Source: Leeuwenhoekiella sp.
Lineage (GTDB): Bacteria > Bacteroidota > Bacteroidia > Flavobacteriales > Flavobacteriaceae
Length of the DNA: 64,000 nt
NCBI GenBank assembly: GCA_002708845.1
Contig: PAPI01000001.1
Coordinates: 399,675-463,674 of the forward strand
Direction of reading: 5' to 3'
The notes under the pieces are model-generated. The model worked only from the letters and a program-made list of their open reading frames with translations. It did not search any database and was not told the origin of the DNA. Every line of letters begins with the position of its first letter. Positions within the stretch are counted from its first letter, which is position 1. Shown here one piece after another: positions 37,827 to 46,922 of the stretch. The position numbers were made by a program, and so were the translations under genes.

Positions 37827-38843
37827 ATGTATAAATCCATCATTCGCCCGTTGCTTTTTAAATTTGATCCCGAAACAGTGCATCATTTTAGTTTTAAAAG
37901 CATCAGATTGATGAGTAAACTGGGGATTACCAAACTCGTTAAAGGCCAGTTTCAGATAAATGATCCGCGATTAGAACGTGAGGTTTTTGGCTTAAAATTT
38001 AAAAATCCAGTGGGTCTTGCTGCAGGTTTTGACAAAGATGCAAAGCTTTACAAAGAGTTGTCTGATTTTGGATTTGGATTTGTAGAAATAGGTACACTTA
38101 CCCCTAAACCCCAGTCAGGAAATCCTAAGAAACGTTTGTTTAGACTAAAGGAAGATCAAGCCATTATAAACCGGATGGGTTTCAATAATGGAGGCGTAGA
38201 TGCCGCTGTTTTAAGACTGAAGAAAAACAAGAATGTATTAATAGGCGGAAACATTGGTAAAAATAAAACCACACCCAACGCTGAAGCCTTTAATGATTAT
38301 AAAATTTGTTTTAAAGCCCTTTACGATCACGTAGATTATTTTGTGGTTAATGTGAGTTCGCCAAACACGCCAAATCTTAGAGAACTTCAGGATAAAGAAC
38401 CCTTAACGCAACTATTAAGCGGGTTGCAGGGCTTAAATACTCAAAAACCAAAGCAAAAACCGATTCTTTTAAAGATTGCACCTGATCTTACTAACGAGCA
38501 ATTATTAGACATAATTGACATTGTAAAAACAACAAAAATTGCCGGAGTAATCGCAACCAATACTACTATAAATCGAGAAGGACTGACTTCAGAAAATAAA
38601 GCAGAGACAGGCGGTTTAAGTGGTAAACCTCTCAAAGCACGATCTACCGAGGTGATTCGGTTTTTATCAGAAAATAGTGGACAATCTTTTCCAATAATCG
38701 GTGTAGGAGGAATACACAGTCCTGAGGATGCTATAGAAAAATTAAAGGCTGGTGCTAGTCTTATACAATTATATACCGGTTTTATTTATGAAGGTCCGGG
38801 ACTGGTTAAACGAATTAATCACAAGATTTTAAGCGAACAATAA
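37827..38843 (+). CDS. pyrD: Quinone-dependent dihydroorotate dehydrogenase (class 2)
   Basis: Oxidises dihydroorotate to orotate at the membrane with quinone as acceptor, in pyrimidine synthesis. The 338 aa length and the N-terminal extension ([29 protein letters not shown]) that inserts in the membrane mark class 2. FMN/substrate residues are seen in [37 protein letters not shown] (catalytic Ser) and ATNTT. It is a single-gene unit 115 nt downstream of the TonB receptor. Confidence 0.95.
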   Translation: MYKSIIRPLLFKFDPETVHHFSFKSIRLMSKLGITKLVKGQFQINDPRLEREVFGLKFKNPVGLAAGFDKDAKLYKELSDFGFGFVEIGTLTPKPQSGNPKKRLFRLKEDQAIINRMGFNNGGVDAAVLRLKKNKNVLIGGNIGKNKTTPNAEAFNDYKICFKALYDHVDYFVVNVSSPNTPNLRELQDKEPLTQLLSGLQGLNTQKPKQKPILLKIAPDLTNEQLLDIIDIVKTTKIAGVIATNTTINREGLTSENKAETGGLSGKPLKARSTEVIRFLSENSGQSFPIIGVGGIHSPEDAIEKLKAGASLIQLYTGFIYEGPGLVKRINHKILSEQ

Positions 38844-38912
38844 TCATAGTTCTCTAAATTCATTTAAATTTAGCAGTGCCTTAGGCACCCCCCTTTTCAT
38901 ATTTAGAATTAA

Positions 38913-40862
38913 GTGAGTTTCAACTTTAAGGCATATTATATCGCGGCTTTAAAAAAGCTTTTGCTTTTTTTTACGCTTATTTTGAGTTTATCTGTTCGGG
39001 GACAAACGCGCCCAATTGATTCTTTAAAACAAAAGTTAGTACAGGCTAAATCAGACTCTAGTAAAGTACATCTCTTAGAGCGTCTGGGTTATGAATATCT
39101 CTACTATAAACCAGATTCTGCTTTAGTTTACATCGATCAGGCAATTGAGATTTCAACAAAAAGCGCATATGAGCTGGGGCTTGCGAAAGCATACAATCGT
39201 AAAGGGACTTACTATATTGTTAAATCGAAGTATCCTAAAGCTATTGAAGAATTTCAAAAGGCTTTGCCTTACTATAAAAAAGAGGGAGATAGTACCGGTA
39301 TTAGTGAGAGCCTTGGGAACATAGGAGTTTTAGATTTTTATTTGCGGGATTATGATGAGGCTTTGGGAAACTTTAAAGAAGCTATAGCCTATCTGGATAC
39401 CGTGGCTAAGGTTGAAACCTACACGAAGTATCTGGCCAATCTAAGTGGAGTATTTCGGGAAAAAAATGCATTAGATAGCGCACTTTATTATGCTGACCGT
39501 GCTTTAAATTACTCAGAAAAGCTGAATGATAAGCGTCTCTTGTCCGTTTCCTATTTCAATTTAGGAACAGCCTATTACTTTCTTGAGGATTATACTAAGG
39601 CTATTTACTACCTAGATGAGGCAATAAATCTCGATCGCATTCCAGTTCAGTTTTCAATCCTTGCAAAAACCTATAGATCATTGAGTTATACGGTTCTAGG
39701 CAGAACCAAAGATGCAGAGTACGAATTAGAAGGTCTTGAAGAAAAAGCCCTGGCTATAAAAGATCAATACGTTATCCTCAGGTTTTATGAAGCCAAGCAG
39801 AAAGTCCTGGAAGCCCAGGGCCGTATAGCTGAAGCACTGAAATACGCACAACTGTACATAGCCCTAAATGACGAAATTCACAATCGCGAGCAGACCAATA
39901 TTCTTCAAAATATAAAAGTCAAATACGAAACCGAGGAGCGTATTTATGAAAACAAACTCTTGCAACAGGAGGCTAATTTGCAAAGTCTTCAATTGCAAAA
40001 TCAGCGGTACGCCATCTGGGCGGTAGCTATTTTGATTTTTTTGCTTTTGATCCTGTTCCTTATCCTATTTCAAATGTATAGCTACAAATCCAGGGCAAAT
40101 AAGATGTTAAAAGAAAAGCAACAAGTGCTAAACAGAAACAACCGTAGTTTGGAACTCATAAATACCCAAAAAGACAATTTATTTTCAATTGTTGCTCACG
40201 ACGTGCGAAGTCCTATAGCCTCTATATTGAGCAGTACTCAGTTTTTAAACAGTCATTTTGAGGAATTTGATACTGAAGAATTTAAGCACTTGTTAAGGCA
40301 ACTTGAAGATCAGGCCGAGACACTAAACAATTTAATTCTTGGAGTTCTTGTTTGGGCAAAATCTCAAATGAATGGATATAATTTTCACATTCAGGAAACA
40401 AAATTTGCTGATTTTCTAATAGATACTTTGAAAGTAGAGGAAGAAGCGATTAAACGCAAAAACCTTCAAATTATTAGTGAAATTCCAAAAGAACAAATTA
40501 TTAAAACAGATTATCAGGTACTACAGGTAATAGTGCGTAATTTTTTAAGTAATGCGGTTAAGTTTACTCCTCTAGGAGGAAAAATCAGCATTAGTCTTGA
40601 AGAAAACAATGAGTTTTACCACATTGGCGTTACAGATACTGGTAGAGGCATGTCTCCTGAAGAAATAAAAAAAGTATTGATTGATCAAAACCGATATTCT
40701 ATAAAAGGTACGGAAAATGAGCCTGGTAATGGAATTGGACTCATACTTTGTCAGGAAATTGCAGAGAAAATAGGAGGCCATATTCAGGTTGAAAGTACTC
40801 CAGGATTAGGCTCGACTTTTATTTTTATTTTTCCTAAATATATTCACACCGATAAGGTTTAG
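38913..40862 (+). CDS. TPR-containing sensor histidine kinase
   Basis: A 649 aa membrane kinase. It starts at GTG because a stop codon sits directly upstream in frame. Residues 12-30 are a signal-like segment, then about six TPR units (to about 320), a transmembrane helix (YAIWAVAILIFLLLILFLIL, 366-385), a HisKA with H429 in AHDVRSPIAS, and an HATPase_c domain (NFLSNAVKFTP, DTGRGM, GNGIGLILC). The TPR region probably faces the periplasm. The usual HELRTP box is HDVRSP here, as in the diverged Bacteroidota group. No response regulator is adjacent, so it is an orphan kinase. Confidence 0.92.
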   Translation: MSFNFKAYYIAALKKLLLFFTLILSLSVRGQTRPIDSLKQKLVQAKSDSSKVHLLERLGYEYLYYKPDSALVYIDQAIEISTKSAYELGLAKAYNRKGTYYIVKSKYPKAIEEFQKALPYYKKEGDSTGISESLGNIGVLDFYLRDYDEALGNFKEAIAYLDTVAKVETYTKYLANLSGVFREKNALDSALYYADRALNYSEKLNDKRLLSVSYFNLGTAYYFLEDYTKAIYYLDEAINLDRIPVQFSILAKTYRSLSYTVLGRTKDAEYELEGLEEKALAIKDQYVILRFYEAKQKVLEAQGRIAEALKYAQLYIALNDEIHNREQTNILQNIKVKYETEERIYENKLLQQEANLQSLQLQNQRYAIWAVAILIFLLLILFLILFQMYSYKSRANKMLKEKQQVLNRNNRSLELINTQKDNLFSIVAHDVRSPIASILSSTQFLNSHFEEFDTEEFKHLLRQLEDQAETLNNLILGVLVWAKSQMNGYNFHIQETKFADFLIDTLKVEEEAIKRKNLQIISEIPKEQIIKTDYQVLQVIVRNFLSNAVKFTPLGGKISISLEENNEFYHIGVTDTGRGMSPEEIKKVLIDQNRYSIKGTENEPGNGIGLILCQEIAEKIGGHIQVESTPGLGSTFIFIFPKYIHTDKV

Positions 40863-40890
40863 TTCAGTATCTGCTCGCTTTTTTAAATTG

Positions 40891-40898
40891 TATATTTG
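40891..40898 (+). promoter_or_regulatory. HMG-CoA lyase -7 promoter element
   Basis: TATATTTG, a perfect TAnnTTTG match, about 100 nt upstream of the ATG at 41003. No -33 at standard distance. Confidence 0.35.
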
Positions 40899-41002
40899 AC
40901 TTCCGCTTACTCGATACTTTAGAAATCATATGAAAAGTCTAGCCTCAAAATAAGCAACAGGGTAAAATGGCCTGACTAATTTCTAATCGGTAATTTATTT
41001 TA

Positions 41003-41869
41003 ATGAGTTCAAAAATCAAAATCATAGAATGTCCGCGTGATGCGATGCAGGGTATAAAAGAATTTATACCTACTACTCAAAAAGCGCAATATATTCAATC
41101 GCTTTTACGCTGTGGTTTTGACACTATTGATTTTGGAAGTTTTGTTTCTCCCAAAGCCATCCCGCAGATGGTTGACACCGCTCAGGTACTCGATTTATTA
41201 GACCTTTCCAGAACCCAAACCAAACTTCTCGCAATTATTGCGAATCTAAGAGGAGCTGAAGATGCGGTTAAACATGCTCAAATTGATTATTTAGGCTATC
41301 CGTTTAGTATTTCTGAGAACTTTCAGATGCGGAATACACATAAAACAATTTCAGAATCTGTAGAGCTTCTTAAAGCCATTTTAGAAGTAGCCGAGAAACA
41401 CAATAAAAAAGTAGTCACTTATATTTCCATGGGTTTTGGTAATCCGTATGGTGACCCCTGGAATGTGGAAATAGTAGGTGAGTGGACCGAAAAACTAGCT
41501 AATATGGGCGTTTCGATTTTGTCGCTCTCAGATACCGTGGGAACTTCTGATGCTGAAACTATTGACTATTTGTTTAAGAATTTGATTCCTAAATATCCGA
41601 AGGTTGAATTTGGCGCGCATCTACATACGACACCTCAAAAATGGTTTGAGAAAGTAGACGCTGCATACAAAGCAGGTTGCAGACGTTTTGATGGTGCCAT
41701 TCAGGGTTTTGGTGGTTGCCCGATGGCTAAAGACGAACTCACCGGCAATATGCCTACTGAAAAAATGCTTTCGTATTTTAATTCCGTTAAAGTAGATTCT
41801 GGAATTAGACCAATGAGTTTTGAGTCTGCTCACAACGAAGCCTCAAAAATCTTCCTGAACTACCACTAA
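41003..41869 (+). CDS. Hydroxymethylglutaryl-CoA lyase
   Basis: Cleaves HMG-CoA to acetoacetate and acetyl-CoA at the end of leucine degradation. The 288 aa TIM-barrel protein carries the N-terminal ECPRDAMQGIKEFIPT (canonical PRDG variant with the catalytic Arg/Asp), FGSFVSPKAIPQM, metal His residues in FGAHLHTTP, and the active-site GFGGCPMAKDELTGNMPTE with the catalytic Cys. No other leucine-pathway gene is nearby. Confidence 0.92.
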   Translation: MSSKIKIIECPRDAMQGIKEFIPTTQKAQYIQSLLRCGFDTIDFGSFVSPKAIPQMVDTAQVLDLLDLSRTQTKLLAIIANLRGAEDAVKHAQIDYLGYPFSISENFQMRNTHKTISESVELLKAILEVAEKHNKKVVTYISMGFGNPYGDPWNVEIVGEWTEKLANMGVSILSLSDTVGTSDAETIDYLFKNLIPKYPKVEFGAHLHTTPQKWFEKVDAAYKAGCRRFDGAIQGFGGCPMAKDELTGNMPTEKMLSYFNSVKVDSGIRPMSFESAHNEASKIFLNYH

Positions 41870-41964
41870 TTGGTATTGCCAAAAGTTTTAATACCTCAAG
41901 GTTTTCCTCAGAATTAATAATTCATTTCAACGAATGCCTTCTGGGCTGGCCCCAAGATCAATTA

Positions 41965-44424
41965 TTACAATTTAAACTGAAGCGTAGCATACCAGGTTCT
42001 GGGCTGACTTGGTATAATCCCCGGCCCTGGGTAGCCCGTTGCTCTGCGTACAAAATACGAGTTGTCTAGCAGGTTGTTGATACCGGTTTCCAGGCGGAAT
42101 TTCTTATAGGTATAGGAAAGCGAAAGATCGAGAATATCATACGCCGGTATTTCACCTATAATCCCTGATGTACTCGTGAAATCCCGTTCTGAGTTGGTCG
42201 CATCGGTAAATTGTTTGCTGAGGTAGGTATATTGCAGACTTCCCAAAAGATTTTTATAGCCGAAATTAATCCCGGTTTTCAGGTTGACATCCGGTATGAA
42301 TTCAACCTGATTACCTTCTACATTATTTTCCTGAGACGCAGTATATTCAGATTGGGTTAGTGCTAAATTTCCAAAAAGTCTCAAGCTATAATTCTTGTTG
42401 CTGCTAAAGCTGTCCCAAATGTTATAATCAGCAAAGGTTTCGATCCCATAAATCGATGCATCCCCTATGTTTCCTCTAAACTGAATTGATTGTATATCAC
42501 TTATGGGTTTTAGAATAATGCCCAGTCTATCCCTGTAACGCAGGTAAAAGGCGCCTACATCATAGCTTAAGGCATTTCCTATTCTGCCGCGAAGTCCTAG
42601 ATCAAAAGTAAAACCATTTTCATCTTTTATATCAGGATCCACCTGAAACGTAGGATTTACAATACGAATATCATTAAAAGTTACTGATCGGTAATTCTGG
42701 CTAATGTTGCTGTAAAGCTCAATTTCGCGTGAAGGTTTATAGCTCATGCCCACACCTAACAAGACGAACGAGCGGTCAAAGTTTCTATCTTCTTCAATGT
42801 CTTCATCCAGAATCACATTTCCGGCATTATCGGTATTGATATTTTTATAGAAACCTTCTGCCTGTGTTTTGATGTATTCAAATCGGGCACCCGGAGTAAT
42901 ACTAAATTGGTTATTGATGTTTATAATGGTTTCAGTAAAAGCCGCCAGATTGAGATTAGGAAACGTATAGTCTGACTGTCGCTCATAAGTTGGGAAATCT
43001 TCAGTTGCAAAATTAAAATCAGCATCAGCGGCTGTTGTTCCGGGACCTTGCTGCTCGCTGTTATTTGATTGATAGTACTTACCACCAATCAAAAACGTGT
43101 TTTCTTTATCCAATAAATTGTATCGCGTAAGAAACCGTGCTTCAGCTCCCCAGTTTTGAAAATCTCCAATAATAAGATCACGGGGTTCAGTAAAATCATC
43201 AGGCTGATTTACCCGGTTTACCCGAAAACCAACCGTTTTTCGGGAAGCGGCAAGGGTAAATAGCTGTAGACTAAAGTCGGTTTTTTCAGAAAAGGAATGT
43301 TCCAGACGCAGGGCAAAAAGTTTCCAGTCTACGGCAAACCAGTTGCGGCTGCGGTTGCTGAACGTGGGATCTTCTTCAAACTGCCGATCGGTAAGGCCGC
43401 CGGGTTGCTGTGCTAGATAATATAAATAGCTGCCTTCAAAAATAAGCTTGGTTTTGTCGCTCAACTTTTGATCGAGATGTAAGTATGCGTTGTACGAATC
43501 AAATTGCGAATTAGGCCGAAAACCATCTCCTTTTTTATAATTGAAATAGGCGTAATACCCTGTCTTGTCAACGGTTCCGCTAAGGCTATTAAAGGAGGTA
43601 AACAGGTTATAACTTCCTAAAGATTGTCTGGAAGTCCACTCGATTTTCTTATCAGCAACGGGCTGTTTCAGTTTAAAATTAATGAGTCCGCCAAACTGGG
43701 TGCCGTACTGGAGAGAGGCTGCACCGCGCACCACTTCGATACTTTCCAGAGCCTCTGCGGGTGGTGTGTAATAACTCTCGGGATATCCCAAAACATCTGC
43801 TGAAATATCATAACCGTTTTGTCGGGTATTGAAGTTTGCCGAACGGTTGGGATCTAGCCCTCGACCGCCTATGTTGAGTTGCAGACCGGCATCGTTGTTT
43901 TCGTAAATATTAAGGCCTACCACTTGCGCGTATATCTGGCGTGCTGTTCCCGAAGACAGGTTTGCCGTTAAGTTATCTACCTGTACGACTTCACTCTTTT
44001 TACCGGCATAAATCGCAGTCCCTTCTACGGGCTTAAGTTGGCGCAAAGCGAAAATCTTCCGTTTACGGGCAGTAATCATCACCTCATTAAGGTTTTCGCC
44101 TAAAGGATCGAGCTCAAAATCAAGGCGTGTATCTGCGGAAACAGAAACATTTTTTTCAGCCAGATCAAAGGCAAGGGCAAATACGCTTAGGGTATAACTT
44201 CCTTCTGATAATCCGTTAAACCTATAATTACCGCTTGCATCGGTTTCGACCTTTCGGCCAATTTCAAGGCAAAATACTTCAGCATTGGAAATAGGTTCAC
44301 CCGTATTTGCGGCAGTGATCGTGCCGCTAAGATTGTACTGATTTTGTTGAGCCTGTGAAGTTTTCGCGAAGGCGAAAAACAGAAGAATCAGAGCAAAAAA
44401 TTTAAAGTCCTTGTATGGTATCAT
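41965..44424 (-). CDS. TonB-dependent receptor of the iron-type operon
   Basis: An 819 aa outer membrane receptor starting at ATG 44424 (MIPYKDFKFFALILLFFAFA); the TTG one codon upstream is less likely. A signal peptide to about residue 27 is followed by a CarboxypepD_reg-like domain (YNLSGTITAANTGEPISNAEV), a plug (about 135-250, EVVRGAASLQYGTQFGGLINF) and a barrel ending in RTWYATLQFKL. The architecture recalls FecA/siderophore-type receptors but gives no ligand. The start lies 23 nt inside the HTTM gene, and the gene closes the operon DUF4856-imelysin-HTTM-receptor. The context strongly suggests metal, probably iron, import. Confidence 0.9.
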   Translation of the reverse strand: MIPYKDFKFFALILLFFAFAKTSQAQQNQYNLSGTITAANTGEPISNAEVFCLEIGRKVETDASGNYRFNGLSEGSYTLSVFALAFDLAEKNVSVSADTRLDFELDPLGENLNEVMITARKRKIFALRQLKPVEGTAIYAGKKSEVVQVDNLTANLSSGTARQIYAQVVGLNIYENNDAGLQLNIGGRGLDPNRSANFNTRQNGYDISADVLGYPESYYTPPAEALESIEVVRGAASLQYGTQFGGLINFKLKQPVADKKIEWTSRQSLGSYNLFTSFNSLSGTVDKTGYYAYFNYKKGDGFRPNSQFDSYNAYLHLDQKLSDKTKLIFEGSYLYYLAQQPGGLTDRQFEEDPTFSNRSRNWFAVDWKLFALRLEHSFSEKTDFSLQLFTLAASRKTVGFRVNRVNQPDDFTEPRDLIIGDFQNWGAEARFLTRYNLLDKENTFLIGGKYYQSNNSEQQGPGTTAADADFNFATEDFPTYERQSDYTFPNLNLAAFTETIININNQFSITPGARFEYIKTQAEGFYKNINTDNAGNVILDEDIEEDRNFDRSFVLLGVGMSYKPSREIELYSNISQNYRSVTFNDIRIVNPTFQVDPDIKDENGFTFDLGLRGRIGNALSYDVGAFYLRYRDRLGIILKPISDIQSIQFRGNIGDASIYGIETFADYNIWDSFSSNKNYSLRLFGNLALTQSEYTASQENNVEGNQVEFIPDVNLKTGINFGYKNLLGSLQYTYLSKQFTDATNSERDFTSTSGIIGEIPAYDILDLSLSYTYKKFRLETGINNLLDNSYFVRRATGYPGPGIIPSQPRTWYATLQFKL

Positions 44425-45751
44425 CAAGAGGGAGTATAAAGGTTTTGGGCTTAAGTGAGCGGGACTCCTTAAGCAAATTTACATTAGGGTCTATAAATGG
44501 CCGACTCAGTCTGCCGTTAAGCGCCGCATAACTTTCTACATACACCGCCAGATTTTTATGCCCCTGAGCGGTAAAATGTGTGGCAAGATACTGGGCGTAT
44601 TCGAGCATAAAGTCGGGCTGCGTACTCATTTGTTTTTCCTGAAAAGGCGTCAGGAAATCGCTGTTATCTACATAAAAATTCTTTCCGGTTTCCTGATCAA
44701 CAACTTTGAACTGGGCATAACCGGCTTTTTCCATAAGCATAACTCGCCACGAGAAACGATAACCTTCTTCGGTCCAGAAGAGTTCGCCGGGATAAAGCAA
44801 ATACCGCCAGGGCAGTAGCAATTGTATAATGAAGAATAAACCAACCACAAATAGCGCAGGTCGCCAACTGGTCTTTGAGATTAAAGTTTTGCTGGTAACC
44901 GATTTTATACGAAAGGTTTTACCTAGAAGTGCAATAATCTTTTTGTGGAAACCGGCGTCAAAAAAGATCAGGGCGCTTACAATCATTATGTACGGAAACA
45001 TCCCGATTGGGAAAAGTACCCGCGTAAGCACGTGGAAGATAACAACCAGGATAAAACCTAGTTTTCGTGTGGGTTTGTAAAGCAATAAAAACGGAATGCT
45101 GAGATCATAGATCGCGCCAAACCAACTGAAGCTGTAATGCACCCATTCCTGTTGCATCAGGTTTCCTAAAAATGGTAAATCGTACTTTGAGGGTAGCCAA
45201 ATTTTTAAAGGCATGGCACGCAATAACCAGTCGCTGTTTAGCTTTGCCAGACCGGCATAAAAGTAAACGATCCCCAGGAGGAGTTTAATACTGTCGATAT
45301 TCCACTTTGGTACTAAGTTAAATGCTTGTTTTTTACGGTAGGCATCTAGCGAAAAGTATGCTCCACCCTCTAAAAACAGCATTAAAAAGGACAGGCAGGT
45401 AATAAAATAATAATGATTGAGGTAGGTGGTTTTGTCCATCAACTCGATGTAGGTAAAGCTCAGAAAGAACACCAACACAGACCATCTGTAGCGGTATCCC
45501 AAAGCAATTCCCAGGGCAGCGAGGGCACAGAGGGCAAAAATGACATACGTAAAGTTGCCTAAAGGCTGTACCCAGCTAAAGCCGTAATAGGTGAAGTGAA
45601 AATCAGGATCGAGGTAGAGTTTTTTAATCCATCCGTTAGCCCAAAATCGAATAATGCTCAATAGCATCATTAAACCAAACAAAATACGAAAGACCGCTAA
45701 TGGAGCGGCCTCTGTATTTTGATTCAAATATTTTGAGATTGAACTATGCAT
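44402..45751 (-). CDS. HTTM domain membrane protein (vitamin K-dependent gamma-carboxylase-like)
   Basis: A 449 aa protein with eight to ten membrane helices in the first 300 aa (RILFGLMMLLSIIRFWANG, FFLSFTYIELMDKTTYLNHYY, FLMLFLEGGAYFSL). A periplasmic tail of about 140 aa (LFWTEEGYRFSWRVMLMEKAGYAQF) follows; this is the HTTM/VKGC-like family pattern. Bacterial relatives of vitamin K carboxylase are of unknown chemistry. Its ATG overlaps the imelysin stop by one base (TAATG), and its end overlaps the receptor start. Placement in an iron-type operon implies a membrane step linked to metal acquisition rather than Glu carboxylation; that is inference. Confidence 0.88.
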   Translation of the reverse strand: MHSSISKYLNQNTEAAPLAVFRILFGLMMLLSIIRFWANGWIKKLYLDPDFHFTYYGFSWVQPLGNFTYVIFALCALAALGIALGYRYRWSVLVFFLSFTYIELMDKTTYLNHYYFITCLSFLMLFLEGGAYFSLDAYRKKQAFNLVPKWNIDSIKLLLGIVYFYAGLAKLNSDWLLRAMPLKIWLPSKYDLPFLGNLMQQEWVHYSFSWFGAIYDLSIPFLLLYKPTRKLGFILVVIFHVLTRVLFPIGMFPYIMIVSALIFFDAGFHKKIIALLGKTFRIKSVTSKTLISKTSWRPALFVVGLFFIIQLLLPWRYLLYPGELFWTEEGYRFSWRVMLMEKAGYAQFKVVDQETGKNFYVDNSDFLTPFQEKQMSTQPDFMLEYAQYLATHFTAQGHKNLAVYVESYAALNGRLSRPFIDPNVNLLKESRSLKPKTFILPLDDTIQGL

Positions 45752-46875
45752 TAATCACCATCTGCATCTACATAATCCACATTAATGTCAAGCGCCTGAA
45801 GCATATCGATTTTCATTAAAATCGTATTACGCTGCAATTCATTATACGTCTCTAACAAAGCATCGTTGTTGGTCTCAATCTGAACTACAAAGCTGTCGTT
45901 TAGTGCATTGGCTTGTTCTCGTGCTGCGTCAAACTGACCATTGATAAGACCACTAAGATCACTACCGTTTTTAATGGTATTCAAATAATCAAGATAGGCT
46001 TTAAAAGAAGCTCCTGAGCCCGACTTGTTGAATGCCTTGCCGTTAAAGAAATTCTGAGTAGCGGTAAGCGCTTCCAGCAAAAGATCTTTTGATAAATCCT
46101 CTTTGTAATAGGCTTCAACTTTTTCAGGCAAAACCTCATTGGAGAAAATACCTGCAGGAATTCCCACTTTACCGGCTCTTAGCAATTTTTCGTAGTAAAA
46201 AATATAATCGTTAGCCAGTTTATCTACAGAACCAGAAGCAGAAGAAGACGTATTGCTTACAAAGCTTCCGCGAAAACTGTTTTTCCAGTCGGCCAGTATC
46301 GTAGTCGTAAGATCAGCCATACTCGCTGTGAGATCGCTTAGGTATGTTTTGTAATTTTCAGCATTTGCATCTGTTGTATAAAAATCCAAGACTTCTGAAT
46401 CGCTATCTCCTAATTCAAAAAGCAGATAATCAAGCGCCGGAAATCCCTGTGCATCTACCATTGAAGGCAAAGCCAGATCGTAGTTCCCACTTTCAATAGA
46501 CGAGGTGATTTCTGCGGCATTGGTAGGGTAGGTGTTTAGCCGGTAACTGAAGCGTACTTCCTCGGCCTTACCAATGTCAAACATTTCGACATTCTGAAAT
46601 GAAAAATAAGCAGATTCCCAGGCTGTACGTAAATCATTAAGTGTATTGGCATCAGGTGTTGCGACAAAAGCATCTGCTGCAGCCTTTAAAGCTTTTGCTT
46701 CTGCGTCAAAAGCCTCATAGGAAGGGATGATGATGTTGTCTGCCCAGTTTACGAGCATTGCTTCCCGATCAAACTGATCGGTTTGTCCCTGTCCGGTGTC
46801 ATCGCTGCTGTCTGAGGTACAGCTCATAAAGCCGACCAAAGCAACTAAGGTTAATACGGAATGAATTTTTTTCAT
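45751..46875 (-). CDS. Imelysin-family (peptidase M75-like) iron-uptake lipoprotein
   Basis: A 374 aa lipoprotein: signal MKKIHSVLTLVALVGFMSC, mature CTSDSSDD (surface-type acidic signal). The imelysin fold is indicated by MLVNWADNIIIPSYEAFDAEAKALKAAADAF, LRTAWESAYFSFQNVEMFDIG and the C-terminal long-helix half. The classical GxHxxE metal motif is replaced: the aligned site reads GFPALD at residues 144-149, so His becomes Pro and Glu becomes Asp. Imelysin proteins are iron-regulated, periplasmic or surface iron-uptake components. It follows DUF4856 (47 nt gap) and overlaps HTTM by one base. Confidence 0.92.
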   Translation of the reverse strand: MKKIHSVLTLVALVGFMSCTSDSSDDTGQGQTDQFDREAMLVNWADNIIIPSYEAFDAEAKALKAAADAFVATPDANTLNDLRTAWESAYFSFQNVEMFDIGKAEEVRFSYRLNTYPTNAAEITSSIESGNYDLALPSMVDAQGFPALDYLLFELGDSDSEVLDFYTTDANAENYKTYLSDLTASMADLTTTILADWKNSFRGSFVSNTSSSASGSVDKLANDYIFYYEKLLRAGKVGIPAGIFSNEVLPEKVEAYYKEDLSKDLLLEALTATQNFFNGKAFNKSGSGASFKAYLDYLNTIKNGSDLSGLINGQFDAAREQANALNDSFVVQIETNNDALLETYNELQRNTILMKIDMLQALDINVDYVDADGD

Positions 46876-46922
46876 CTATTTATTTTTTTGGAGTGCAAAA
46901 ATACTTCAAAGTTGGTGAATCA

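Noticed and set aside
44402-45751. A true vitamin K-dependent carboxylation system
   Set aside because: HTTM resemblance alone does not show the chemistry, and no quinone-recycling partner or Gla-type substrate is visible; only the family call is kept.
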